This document shows positions 35,501-48,854 of a stretch of DNA of 64,000 nt, in pieces. The stretch comes from Rhizophagus irregularis. Taxonomy: Eukaryota; Glomeromycota; Glomeromycetes; Glomerales; Glomeraceae. A model generated the notes under the pieces. It had not been told where the DNA came from and did not search any database. It saw nothing but the letters and a program-made list of their open reading frames with translations. The stretch covers positions 2,418,001 to 2,482,000 of the forward strand of contig NC_089434.1 in assembly GCF_026210795.1 (NCBI RefSeq), given 5' to 3'. A program made the translations under genes and the position numbers. The stretch's first letter is position 1; each line of letters begins with the position of its first letter.

Positions 35501-38500
35501 AAATAAAAATTAAAATATCTTACTTGTATAAAATTAAATTATTGAAATAATTAATAAAATCTTATCTTTACTTAATTGTTACCTCTAAAATAAACCTTAT
35601 ATTGAACAATTCAACAATTATTACCAAAATTTTATTCAGTTACCAATTTTACGTTTCTTTGCAGCTCTTGTATGAGTTTTAATTTCACCACGTGCAAAAA
35701 TATCCTTCCCTGCACTTCGGCACAATGTACAGCATGGAAACAAGGATTTGTATTTCAACTTAAGACTTTCTGGAGGTTCTACCAATTCATTATCATGTCC
35801 ACACTAATAGCAAATATCGCCATTATTAGTACTTTTTCGGCATGAATAATATGCCAATTCCATTGGCATTTCACAACTAATTTTTTCTCGTACAAAAATT
35901 TTGTTGTATAGAATATTATCCTCTGGTACAAATGGTGATCCACAACTGTAATCCCAATCATCTATGGAAATTTGGCATGCTATCTTATCTTCTGCTGATA
36001 ATGCACGCTCACTGTAAAGACATCGTATCTTTCCATATTGAAAACATTGAATAAACTCACGAACTTGTGTATTTGTAAAAATGGATGATGGTACACGTTC
36101 ACTATTTGCCATTGTTGTCATAAGTGTTGAACGATATTGTTCTGTTGTTCCTGACCGATATGCTGTTTGAAAATTAGCATAATGATCTTTATCCACTACA
36201 ATTAATGAAATTTTGTTTGTCAAAGATTCTATATATAATAAAATAAAAAAATCTTATGACGCACTTGTAGAAGGAATAGGATTTGGAAGCCAATCAAGTG
36301 AGTCAAAAATGTCATCTGAAAGCCAAACAGATTGACAAATAGTACATGACAATTGACCACATTTTTTTATCTGTTTATAAAATAATGAGAATTTATTCTA
36401 TTATAAATGTATTAAATTGATGCTTAAAAAATGAAACTAACTCGCCTGAAAAACATATTGACGCTGCCTGCTATGTGTTTTCATGAATTGTTGTAATTGT
36501 GTTTTTTTTGATAAAATATCACTTATTGTTTCTGAAATCTTTAAAGTTCGATCAATCAATAAAATTATTTAAAAACATTGTGTTATATTAGAATAAATAT
36601 TAATGAATTTTCAGTATTAACGTTAAGATATGTAATTTTCTAAAATTACTTACATTAAAAAATTCATCAATCATAGTTTTATCTGCTGGATCATAGCACT
36701 GAAATGATTCATCATGTAAAACTAATCTTTCTGTACGACCTTCCAATATCTGTTGTACATGTGTTATACATTTACATAAATCACTCTGCAAAGTTTCATT
36801 TGTTTTAGCAGCAGCACGAATTTCATCTAATGTATCCAATTTAGCAAATGCAGTTTCTGATTCTGGACTCATAGTATCTCTAACTAACGCCACACCCTGT
36901 AATCCTAAATTCAATATAGACATGATCCTTTCTGCGGGATTGGTCCAGCTATGATGTGGCGCTGTACACATAACAATAAGCATATCAAAATTTCCATGTA
37001 AAAAAAGACAAATAAAAGAAATTTGAACTGAACCAAATATTGTTCGATGGTCTGGACTACCATCAGTGTAAAGGCATAGAATAGGAGGAATATTGTTAAG
37101 ATGATGAGTAAAAATTGCGTTATAAAACTCAGTAGTATGCCTGATAGCACTACTAGGTTGGAATACTGTATCTTTAAATGAAACAAATACTTTTCCACTA
37201 TAAAATGAATCTTCAATAGATTGGGAAATATTGCAAAAGAATATTACAGAAGGGGTAAGTGATAACTTTGTGAAATCATGATCACATGCAATTAAAGGAG
37301 TTTCTTGAAAAACTATAGTTTTTCTATTGCGAACACCAGTAGAAGTATTGATACCTTGTCCAACAGAAACTTTATGTTTATCATCTGCACATATAAATGA
37401 GACATACTGTTGATACAAAATTGCAAATTCTCATAAATATCGAAAAAGAGCTGCACAGTAATGTGTATCTGGATGGTCTTTACGAAGCTGTCTTGCTTGA
37501 ACCATAAATTTGATATTAAAACATCCAGTATATTGTTTGGCACTTTCTGTTATTGGATTTGTTGGTTAAAACTGCAAATGTATCCATTCTTCACTTGGAA
37601 TTAAAACAGTTTCAGGTATAAGTTTTTCATTTAACCGTTTAGTGATTATTTCACGAAGATCACGTATTGAAATAGCAAGTGGCATATATAAAACATTTCC
37701 ATGTCGCCGATCATTAACTGCTGGTGAATTCTTAAAATATGAAAATTAATTAATTAAATATCAATACTTTACACATAAAATAAAGTAATTAAGAAAATAA
37801 TTTACTTCATTAAAATAAGCTCCTATCTCATCCCAGAAGGTATCAAATTTTGTTCCTTTAAATCCATTATTTTGACATAAATCACATATAATTGATGGAT
37901 CTTCCATTGTTAACATGAGTTGAAGCCGTTCTTCCAGCTCTTTACAAATATCATTTGATGTTACAGCAGCATTGCCACTTAAATCATAATATGAAATGCG
38001 TAAAATAGCAGGTGTAATATTCTTAACTAATGAATACTATTAGAATTATATATGACTATTAGTACATTTAATTCAAAATATTTTTTCAAGTAAAATTCAA
38101 ATAAAATTAACCTTTCCTAACACATTTTTTCGCATTTGTCGAGTGAAATATTGTGGCAATTTTTCTTGAATAGTTGCTAGCACACGTGCTTGTGCAGTTT
38201 CTGATTGGTTTTCAGGATTAATTGGAACTTTCCAAATATAATTAAGGGTACCAAGATAATTGCCATGATAATACCAATATAAAGTAACAGGAAACTGTAT
38301 CTGAAGATCTTTAATATAACGGTACCGTTGCATTGCATCTTCAGGTAAAAAACTATCCAAATTAATTTCGGTATAATTAGCCATATTGGATAGGTGATCT
38401 TGAAGTTATTGGTATTGTGCATAAATTTTTTGACAGGAATCTACTGTGTATACCTTTAGATCATTAGCTGGCTGACGTGCTGCTATATCACTCAAGTGTA

Positions 38501-38858
38501 TTTGTTTCATAGATTTGTTAATTTGTTCTAAGTTGTTTGCATATTTTCGCATTGAAGATGTAAAAATAAAGACTTCTTCAATAATATTCTCCTAACTTTC
38601 GTTAGCTGCCCATGGTTGAGCTACTGATAATTCTAATGAAGAAGCTAATTTTTCAAGCTTGTCATGCTCAAGATTATATTTAGCATGCTTTCCAGTAAAA
38701 TAATAAAGATTATAATTTTGTTCTTTTTGATATTGATCTAATTTATTGAATAATTCTCCAAGTAAAAGTGATCGTTCTGTAAATTTTATACGATGTGGAT
38801 CTATGTACCACAATGCTGCTGTTAGACGTTCAACAAAACTCTTTCCAAAAGTATTTTG

Positions 38859-39154
38859 AGGACCCCGGATATCTAATATAAAGGTCATAATGGACTTTTG
38901 GCCAAAAACACCCCTTTTTCATGCTCAAAAAATCGTTTTTTGTAAATATCTCAGCATCCAGTAATTCAATTTTAATGAACATTTTTTTATTTTGTAGCCC
39001 TCATTTAGCTCTACAATTTAAAAAAAAGTTCATCAAAATTGGACCACTGGATGCCGAGATATTTACAAAAAACGATTTTTGATTTCAAAAATAAAAATGG
39101 GCCAATCTGCCGAAAGTGTGACTTATGACCTGTTTTGGAGATATCCGGGGTCCT
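38859..39154. mobile_element. hAT-type hairpin MITE, copy 3 (296 bp)
   Basis: Same TIRs as copies 1 and 2, with the 8-bp duplication GTATTTTG (38851-38858 and 39155-39162). Inserted into transposase copy B. The interior differs slightly (TTTTTCATGCTC; TTTTTGATTTCAAAAATAAA). Confidence 0.92.
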
Positions 39155-39577
39155 GTATTTTGTGTTCCATTTCTCCATCCAACCATTTTACTTCGAAATA
39201 ATTTAATGATGTTATTATAAAGTAAATCCTTGCGAGTATCTTCTTTTTTCTGTTCTGGAAGACAAATACGTTGTGAAATATTCATAATTAAATCAATTGC
39301 ATTTGGTCTTTCTTGAACTGTAGTTTCAGTTGCTTCCAAAATGAATTTAATATGTGTAAAATTAAGTTCAAATAACATAGATACATCACCCTGCAGTCCT
39401 TCTTCTACATAAACCCACTTTTCTGGAGGCTTTCTTAAAAATACTTGAATACCTCCTAAATTTTCAAACTGGTTATTTGTTGCTATGTTAAATACGTTGT
39501 AAAACTGGCAACAGTCTGTAAGCAACACCTTTACAATCTTATCTGAAATGATTGTTTTTGCTTCTTTAAGTACACAC

Positions 39578-42500
39578 TAAACATGGGGCCCGAAACCTCT
39601 ATGAGGATTTCCGAAAGTTTCGGGTTTCGGAATATACGAATCGAAACCTCATCCGAAACCCTAAACTATTTCCAAAACTCGAAATGAAACCCGAAACCCA
39701 AAACTAGTTTCGGTTATCCCGAAACTAATCCCGATACTCTGAAACTAATTCCGATTCCCGAAACTAATCCCAATTCCCGAAACTCTTTTTTATAAATTGA
39801 TTGGATCAATTGGATCATCAATTCGTCATTGTAGCTAAAAAAAGAGATTGATCATATTTGATAATCTTTTTTTTATAAGAATCAAGTCTTAAAAAAATGA
39901 CGGATTGTACACCTTCAAATTCAAAAAAAAATAAGACTGCAATATATGGCGGACGCCCAAAAAAGCCTATATGGAGATTTTTTGAACAAGGAGAGGAGAT
40001 AGATAAAGGGCATTATATTGCAATATGTTTGGCTTGTAGGCAGACTTTCCGACCTGGAAAGACAACAGCTATGGAAAAACATATAATTAGTAATTGTTTA
40101 AAAGTAGACCATTCAATTCGTGAGGCTGTCATATATATGGTAGAAGCACATGAACGTGAAATCTCTTCTGGTGCTAATGTTAAACGCCAAAATAATGATC
40201 AAACTATTTTGGAAGATTTTTATGAAAGTTCAGATTTAAGTAAGGAACGAAAAGAAGATATTGATACAGCACTTATTAAGGCATTTGTATGTTGTGGTTT
40301 ACCGTGGCATCTAGTTGAGCATCCATTTATCATTGAATTATTTAAGCAACTTAGATCAAATTATAGTCTACCAGCTAGGAAGACACTTGCTGATACTACG
40401 TTAACACAGGAAATCCTACGCGTTAATGTAAAGCTATATAGGTTGCTTGAAGAAGAGAGTAATTTAACACTAGGCAAGTATATTTATGCAAAAGTTATAC
40501 AAAACTTAAAAATTTTAATATTAGAATTTTTTTTTTGAACTTTAATTAAGCCTTGGATGGCTGGACGAGCCCATCAGGGAAATCTCTCTGGAATTTTATT
40601 ATTCATCTTGGCAATGGACGGGATATTCTTTGGAAAATTAGAGATTTTTCGGGTGAAAGTCATACTGCTGAGTTTCTTGCTCAACAAATACAGTTAATTA
40701 TTGAAGAAATTGGCATCCAAAAATTTGCGGGTATTGTAACAGATGCTGGATCAAATGTTCATTCTGCACGAAATTTAATTTCTGGAAAATTTCCACATAT
40801 TCTTAACATTCGATGCATAGCGCATTCATTGAATCTTATTACAAAAGATTTGATTAAACACACATTTGCAAAAAAAATTATTCAATGGTGTTCAGTTATT
40901 GTGACATATTTTAAAAAGTCACATAGGCCTAAAGAACTATTAGAATTAAAAATTTTAGAAAAACAAATTGATGGGGGAGGATTAAAAACATATTTGGATA
41001 CAAGATGGACAACTGTTTATGAAATGTTAAATTCAATTTCATGACTGGAATTGTGTCTCAAAGAAGTTGCACAACTTTTACTATTTGATTTTTTATTTTA
41101 TAATAAACAAATTACATTGTTATTAATTTTAATTTTTTTTTTATTAAATATTCTTATAGGTTATTAATGAAAACTCTACTATTATTACAAGTGAGGCAGT
41201 CAAAACTATTATTAATCGGAAACGTAGGTTTTTTAATGATGTCTATGATTTATCAAATGTTATGAAGCCTATTAGAGATGCTATTCTTAGTCTTGAAAGC
41301 AGTAATTCAACGCTAGCAGATTGCTATTTTTCTTTGGCGTGTCTTGGTCAATCAATTAACAAAATTTCTGAAAATGAAAATGTTAACTTTCGTCAGCATG
41401 CAATAAAATCTTTTAATGAACGTTTTAAAATGTATGATTTTGATGAATATCTCTTATCATATTATATTCACCCAGGTTATAGAGGTAAAAAAATTAATAT
41501 TTATTATTTTAATAATGATAATATAGATAGAAAATTAACAATTTTCATAATTAATAAATAGGTTCTGGTGTGAAAGCATGCCAATATCAAAGAATTCAAA
41601 GTGCAGCTGCACGTATTTGGCAACAAATGTTAAAGATTTCTAACATTGCTGCTTACCTCAAAAAATTTAATCACACCAAAAAACAATCAGCAGAAATTCT
41701 TTTGGCGCAAATTGGTGAATTCTACTTACAATCAGTACCATATAATACACCCTATAATTCACAGGTAAATACACCACTTAGCTGGTAGAAGATGTATACA
41801 CCTGTTCCGCCTTATTTACAACTGCTCGCAATCAAATTATTCTCAATTATTCCACATGCAGCTAGTTGTGAGAGGGTTTGGTCGATTTGTGGATGGGTGG
41901 TTGGAAAAAGGAGAACGCGATTATTAACTGATAATTTAGAAGCTATAGCAAAAATACATTCTTATTATATTGCCAATAGTAGATCTGAATTACCTAATTA
42001 TAGTAAAGATCGAACTGCTGATGAACTTTGCGCAATTTTAAATGATGCTAATCTTTGTGATGATGATGAATATGTTGATGATTATAACGAAGAGGAAAGT
42101 ATAAAGTTGGTGTCAAGTCCACCTGTTGATGATGATCGTGAACAAGTTCCATCTCAGAATTTGGAAATTTTACAAGTGCTAGATCTGGATTTAATGTTTA
42201 GAGATAATTTAACCGATAAGCAATTAGAATTAGATGGGATTGATGATTTTATTCAAGAGTTAGATAAGGAAGACGATTTTGATCCAGATTTATTGGTTCA
42301 AAATTTTAATTCATAATTAATATAATTTCATGTAAATATGTAATAACGTTTAAATTAGTATAGTATTCATATATAATATAATTTTAGTTATAAATATTAA
42401 TAAAATTTAGTAAAATAACATAAAGTTTCGGTTATATTTCGGTATATAAGTTTCGGGATAGTTTCGGGATAGTTTCGGGTTTCGGGTTTTGGAAAATAAA

Positions 42501-42580
42501 TGCATGTTCCGAAACTAAGTTTCGGTATATACCTAAACCTAAAGGGTTTCGGGGAGTTTTGGTTTCGTGCCCCATGTTTA
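39578..42580 (+). mobile_element. full-length hAT transposon (3.0 kb)
   Basis: TIRs TAAACATGGGGCCCGAAAC (left) and (inverted) TAAACATGGGGCACGAAAC, with the 8-bp duplication GTACACAC (39570-39577 and 42581-42588). Both ends carry dense CCGAAAC/GTTTCGG words over ~200 bp (39580-39785; 42420-42580), likely transposase-binding repeats. The transposase gene is at 39897-42316. The 822-bp element at 13630-14451 is its deletion derivative. Confidence 0.93.
39897..42316 (+). pseudogene. hAT transposase (BED finger, hATC domain), two stops
   Basis: Four exons: 39897-40473, 40551-41065, 41160-41484 and 41562-42316; phases agree. The first intron is GC-AG (donor G|GCAAGT) and joins NLTL to ALDGWTSPSGKS, a hAT hallmark. 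Exon 1 holds a BED-type finger (CLACRQTFRPGKTTAMEKH...C). The RNase H-like core shows DGWTSPSGKS, VTDAGSNVHSAR and IRCIAHSLNLITKDL. The C-terminal hATC dimerisation region is LAIKLFSIIPHAASCERVWS. An acidic tail follows. Two nonsense codons break it: TGA 41042-41044 in SIS*LELCLKE and TAG 41786-41788 in TPLSW*KMYTP. Both are one transition from Arg and Trp codons. About 725 residues would be expected. Confidence 0.88.
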
Positions 42581-42605
42581 GTACACACACAACAAAGAAA
42601 CCCAT

Positions 42606-42840
42606 TGTGCAACAAAGATATTGGGTACAAAATTGAAAAAGTATATTTATATGTTAATAAAAAGTCACGGCCGATCTATTGGTAAAATACGGCTGATCTA
42701 ATGGTCAATTTTAATGATCTGATTGTAAATCACGTGATTAATTTTAACCAATCAAATTGATAAAATATGTGTTGTTCAACTGTCCTTTATTTGTCCAATG
42801 GGAGAAGGGGTTATGTTAAACAAAGGTTTGGATTTGAGCG
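42606..42840. other. junction segment between transposase copy B and LINE copy 3
   Basis: Contains a short direct repeat (ACGGCCGATCTATTGGT / ACGGCTGATCTAATGGT at 42667 and 42689) and CACGTGATTAATTT. No TIR matching element A was found here, so the 5' end of copy B's transposon appears lost. Confidence 0.45.
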
Positions 42841-45800
42841 GCCTAACTCTAGAATCAATTATTCATGATGCTGATGTCAACAAAAATCCACTTTGGATTC
42901 TTTTTCAAGACATATCCAAAGCTTTCGACTCGGTTGACCTAACTATGTTACTTTTTGCTCTCGAACGTATATGCCTTTCAGCTCCTGCTGTCAAGTTTAT
43001 TCTTTCACTTTTTATGAAATGCACTAGTAGCATTTTCACTGCTCATGGATCTACTCCTGCCTATAGGGTTCACATTGGTATTGACCAAGGCGAAGATATC
43101 TCTCCTCTTTTATGAGTTATTTATATCGATCCCTTACTTACTGTCTTAAAGAATGAAATAATGGACCCTTATGTTCTTTCTATACCTTTTTTGATTGCTT
43201 CTCAAAATTCTTCCCCTAATCTATGTGTCAACAATTTAGTATTTATGGATGACTCTACTCTTGTCTCCTCATCATAAGCTGGCATGAAATCTATGCTTTC
43301 TATTACAAAAGAATTTTATCAGATTAATAATACCTCTGCCAATCACAACAAATATGTGTTAATTACTAATTCTTTACCTTTAACTTCGAGTTCTACTCTT
43401 TCCCCTATTACTTTTAATTTAGAATTATCCTCTTTAAATAGTGTTCCTTTTATCACTATTACTTCAATTTCTATGACAACTTCTTTTCATTTTTTAGGTA
43501 TTTGGTTCAACATTAAAAGCTCCCGTGATTTTGTCAAGAAACAACTTAAACGTGAATGCAATTCTTTTGCTGTAACCATCTGACCTGTGAAACTTTCTGC
43601 CAAACAAGTTGTGTATTTACACAATGCTGTCCTCATTCCAAAACTTGAATATCAGATGCAAGTGACTCATTTGTCTGAACTGGACTGTTACCTAATAACG
43701 AGAAGTATTCGTTCTGTGGTGAAACACAAAGCTAATTTTTCCCGATCTTTGCCCAATCCTATTTTATTTTTATCTCAAGCGTTGGGCTTGATTAATTTGT
43801 TTGCTCATCAACGACAATGTCATATTACCAATTTATTTTTAATGGCTAATTCTTCTTCTTTTTTCATTCAATCTCTTTTTATTTATAGATTGCGTTTACT
43901 TCAATATAATTTTTTGATTCCTATTTCTCCCCTTTTAATTAAGGACTGGTCTATATGGTTTTCTTTTTTTTCTTTTAAGAAGGATTATATCGCATGCACT
44001 ATTGCTCTCCTGAACTCTACCCCTTTTCATTTGCTTCATACTTAACTTTCGAAGCTTCTGAATTTACCCCTGCTGGATGGACGCGTTCCTTTATTTGAAT
44101 GCATAACGCCGAAAGCCTTTAAAGCTTATTTGCCTATCCTGCGTAAATGACAATTGTTTTATTTGTTACAACTTGTTACTCCACAAGGCACGCATCTAAT
44201 TTCTTGGAAGGCCTATTATGATAATTTGGTTGGACGACACGGCCCTGGTTATATTCCCTATTCGTATAAAGATATACAACTATCTTCTACCATTCCTGAT
44301 TCTAATAATCGGTTGATCGATGAATATATTATTCCTTCATCTACGACCAATTTTTCAAGTTACGAATTGGAATCTTGCTTTTCCTCTCTTCCTACCACCA
44401 TGAACTGGATTGTTACATTGGATGGCTTGGGATCTCTCCTATTTGGTAAACAACTTTTGGTCCAGGCTAAAAGTGATACTTGCTCCATTGTACATTGGAT
44501 TTCTTCTGATTGTGATTCTTCGCCTGGCGATATCATCAAGCTCACTCCCTGTCCTGGCTGTGCTGCTCATACTCCTTTACTTCCTTCCAAAAAACAGAAT
44601 GATGACTTAACTCTTTGTACTATACAGAATGTCTCTCTACAACATTCGTTGATTTTGCCTACTACTAATGAGCAGATTAGATGCAATACCTCTGAAGTGG
44701 TCTCACTTTATACTTGGGCCAATATAGAAGATGGTGTTTGTTTACATTATAATAGATGGGATATTGCTCCTGATTTTTCTTCTATAGATGCCATAGAAGC
44801 TCCTGTTACTTCCACCACTATTGAATTCTCAGCTGCCGCTGTTTTTGCCAACTCTCCTTTAATTCCTTCTATAGATTCACGCTATATCTTTTTCACTGAC
44901 GGGTCTCTTATTAACTTAGGAACTCCTGACGTCTCTATGGGCTGGTCTTGGATACAAATTGTACCGGATGCTGGCTTTCCTAACTCCATTGCTACTCATG
45001 CGCATGGTATTATTCAGGATAATCCTTCCTCTTCCCGTGCTGAAGCTGCCACTATTTACGCAGTTTTAACCATTTCTCCTTGCAACTCAGAAGTTACTAT
45101 TTATACTGACTCGCAAACTGCTATTGATGGCCTTCGAGGTTGTTCTACCTCTATTTATTCGAATAGCTGACTTTATTACAAAACTACAAACTTTGAACTC
45201 TGGGCTATTATCGAACATACCATCCTTTTCAAGAATTTGACTGTGCTTCCCGCTAAAGTTAAAGCTCACTCTGGCAATTATTTAAACGATTTTGCTGACT
45301 CCTTGGCCAATACTGCTCATACTGCATCGTCCAGTATTTTGATTTCTGGACTGGATCTTGCATCTGCTCATGATTTTGTTTTAACTTATGATAATGATGT
45401 TGTCTGCAAGTCCAATCCTAGACACCTTCTCAAACAATATTATCAAACGCAATTAATGCGTGACTTTTTACAGTTGACACGTTTTACTTTACTTCTTTAT
45501 TATTATCTAATATAGATTATGTTGTTGACTGGGATCTTACTTGGTTTACTTTGAAATTCGACCCTCTCATGATGCATTTTTTACCTTTGATCATGCTTCA
45601 CGGCACCATACCTTTAAATTTAAACTTTTCTTGGATGATTTACCTACGCTGGAAAAGCTTAAGAGAACTTGTCCAGACTTATACATGAATGAATTAACTT
45701 GCTGTTCCTGTATTGACCGCATGGAAGACTTGATGCATTTTTTTATGTGCAAAAAATGACGTTTACATATGCAACAAATTTTTCAATCTTATCAAAACCA

Positions 45801-46605
45801 TTTGATTTCTAAAATCCAAGAAGCCGGTAAATTGGCTGATATCGATCCAACTCCGTTTATTACTAAACTTATTTCTCTTTCATGCTGGTCCTTTTCTTCT
45901 ACAAATTGGTCCTCCTACGCCCTTGTCTGTGGCTGTTTGCCTAAACTCTTCATTGACTTATTTGTCAATTTGTCTATTCCAAGGAATTCTGCGATAAAGG
46001 TTGTCGCTGCTATCTATAACAATTTTGTTCAGAAATTCAGAAGACGAATTTGGAATCCGCGTTCTTATGAGAAAAGTAGATAGGAAAACGTGATGAATAT
46101 TACTTATAAGTTGAAAACTACTTCAAAGCCATCTAATTTGCCATTGCTAACGTACACATTTTACTCCTCTTTACCATCTATGACCCTACATGATTCACGT
46201 AACTCTGAAACCAATTGGTTGAAAAACTCGATGAAATTTGGTTTGCCTTGGTTCAATCACTTTTCAGGTTTTATGGGTCATCTAACGATGCTACTTAATA
46301 ACAGCTTTTGCAGGATAGAGTGTCAATTTTTATAGTGGGCGTGCTATTCGTTATTTTGTTAGCATAGTTGCTTCTACTTTGGTTGGAATATATCAAGGAG
46401 GAAGATCTGGAGAAATTTAGTGTAATGCGATTTTTCTTTTTTAGATTAATTTTTCACTTTATTTTTTCTTAGGAGACTATATAGTTTTGTTTTTAGTTAG
46501 TTTTATTTTTATATTTTTATTTTTATTTTTTTGTAAATTGTAAAGTTTGAATAAATTTAATAAAGATAAAGGCTACTATGCCACGTTTGCCTAGTTTTTG
46601 ACCAG
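42841..46605 (+). mobile_element. LINE copy 3, 3' fragment (RT to 3' UTR)
   Basis: Homology to copy 1 starts abruptly at TLESIIHDAD in the RT domain and runs through RT (QDISKAFDSVDLTMLLFAL; FMDDSTL ~43245), RNase H (FFTDGSLINLGTPDV; IYTDSQTAIDGL; VKAHSGNYLNDFADSLAN) and the Cys/His tail, to the 3' UTR and the junction motif at 46592-46605. Stops lie at ~43115, ~43277, ~43581, ~44148, ~45168, ~45757 and ~46081. Relative to copy 2 it lacks ~3.3 kb, so the two halves are not simply one split LINE. Confidence 0.85.
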
Positions 46606-48039
46606 TAGTAACTCTCTCCTGAATTTTTCAAAAACGAAAATTCTGATGAAAAATATTTTTTATTATTTTTAAAAAATAATACAAAATACTAATAAAATTT
46701 TATATTCCCAACTCAAAGTCCTCTAAAATGTCTGGTAACTATGCCAAGAGAGGCTGTAGTAGTCATAACTCTAACAGTAGGAAAACTACCCATCACGAAA
46801 GAAAAATAATAATAACTCTGATAACTCAAGCTCCGATGGTGAAATAACTATCCAGCAAAAGCGTACTCGTACGTTTACTGAAAACTCTATGGAAGAAGAT
46901 TATGTTGCTGATGACCAGATGGCTGACGTTGGAGTAGATGGTCCTTCCTTTCCTCCTCAACAAAATATCTCTGGCGAAAATACTTTGACCTTTTCCCTGA
47001 AAAATTCTGCTGTGCCAACTGCGTCCAGTCACGTCACGTCTTCTGGAAATGTAGATGCGTTTATGCATGCACCTTCAAACAAAGACAAGCAACAACCCCC
47101 TAACTCGTCGCCCGATTTGGATATCAATGGTGCTCCTTCTGGTGATCATAACCCAGATCCAGTGGTGATTCCCGCCATGATCAGAGAATATTTTCAGGCT
47201 GCAGCTGCGCCAAATGCTGCCCCTGAATCCCTTAAAAAATTCCCTACTAATAAGGCTTTCATTGAAGCTGTAAACAATCTTTTTTTAGAAACTTATGATT
47301 CATACACTGGCAAAGCACGTATAATTGGTTCTGGCGAAGCCAACGCCTCGTTATTCATTTTCATACTGCCGAAGCATGTGACTTATGTGCTGGTTCTACC
47401 CATCTTGAGTTCCCTGATTTGGTATTCCATGCATATGACCCTCGCCAACTCCGATCTAATGAAGATCTCCAAGCTATCTAAGTTACCACCCTATAAAAAA
47501 TATATATACAGTTAGTATACTGTATTTTCGTATTTTGCGAACAGTATATTTATAGTATTATTACCGTATAATTACAGTATTTTCACATACTGTATATATT
47601 CGGTATTCTGCACATCGTATCATATATACATACGGTTTTCATACAGTATATTTTTCCAGTTTTACCCGTATGTTTTATACTTGTAAACAGTAGAAAAACT
47701 GTATGTTTTATACCAATAAACAGTATATTGTTTTATATTTATATTGCGAACAGTATACTTTTCCAGGATAAACTGTATATTTTATACTGATAAACAGTAC
47801 TTTTTTCCAGTTTAAACTGCATATTTTGTACTGATAAATAGTATATATTATTTAATTAAATCGTATATTTTATATTTGCAAACAGAATTTAAAATGCATT
47901 TATAATCAATAAAATTTTTATTAAATAATATTAAATATACAAATATTTTTTATAAATAATATAAATAAAAAACTAGTATAAAATAATATACTATTTGTAA
48001 AAAAAATAATATTAGCAAAATATAAACAAAAAAAAAGAA

Positions 48040-48330
48040 ATTTAATTAGTAATATTATCATTATTTTAAATATAAAAAAGGAATAATAAAAGGTTAGTAA
48101 AAAAAAGAAATTTAATTAGTAATATTATCATTATTTTAAATATAAAAAAGAAATAATAAAAAGTTGGTAATATTATTAATATATTAGTTAGATATAAAAA
48201 AGTAATAAAACGATAGTAGTAATGTTAGTAATATATTAAAAAATTTAAATAAAATACATAAAAGTAATAAAACGATAGTAGTAATGTTAGTAATATATTA
48301 AAAAATTTAAATAAAATACATAAAAGTAAA
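48040..48330. repeat. two short tandem duplications
   Basis: A ~70-bp unit (AAAAAAGAAATTTAATTAGTA...) occurs twice at about 48030-48170. A ~62-bp unit (AGTAATAAAACGATAGTAGT...) occurs twice at about 48190-48330. Both lie inside the 5.0-kb insertion. Confidence 0.75.
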
Positions 48331-48854
48331 AAAAAAAATATAATTAATATATGTTAACATATAATATTAATATAAAAATAAAAACATAAAACGGTGTACA
48401 TATAGTTGTTTAATTAATATTGTTAAAATTCACCATTACAATTCCAGAGAGATATTAGTGAAAGTCAGTAATTGTTAATTGATATATGTGCATATCACTT
48501 TTTGTATAATTAGTAGTTTGGTACAAATATATATATTATATATTATCAAAATAAGTTTTTTATTTAATTTTTATTATTATATGTTAAAATAATTTTGGTA
48601 TTCATTTTTATTGTCTTTTTTTTCTAAAAAAAAAGAAGAGAAAAGAATATTTTTGAAAAAATAAACAAAAAATAAACAATAACGTGTTATTAATGCATGT
48701 AATCAGCAATCAGCTGAATTTTAATTGGTTAAATATAGAAATGTGAAAATTAAAAAGCAGAAGTATTTTTTTTAAAATTTAAATCATACAGATTGTTTTT
48801 AAAGTTTAATTAGTAATTTAAAAGTTCTTTTTTTTAATAAGAAAATTTGTAAAA

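Larger units (their letters stand above)
35636..42605 (-). pseudogene. unclassified DDE-type transposase, copy B, interrupted by a hAT element and a MITE
   Basis: Paralogue of the plus-strand gene at 13597-18303. A likely start at 42605 (MGFFVVCVLKEAK) runs into the 3.0-kb hAT element at 42580 and continues at 39577 with TDCCQFYNVFNIATNNQFEN. The hairpin MITE splits TQN from TFGKSFVERL. Catalytic-type motifs are ICADDKHKVSVG (~37380), YTDGSPDH (~37060) and NPAERIMSILNLGLQ (~36930). KKCGQLSCTICQSVW and C-terminal Cys pairs (CGHD; CCTLC) match copy A. In-frame stops: 38594 (TAG), 38408 (TAA, where copy A diverges), 37568 (TAA, Trp in A), 37433 (TGA) and 35806 (TAG). The C-terminus ends at TGA 35636. 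Introns lie near 38100-38045, 37735-37807, 36650-36540 and 36430-36370. No TIRs were found around it. Non-functional. Confidence 0.75.
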
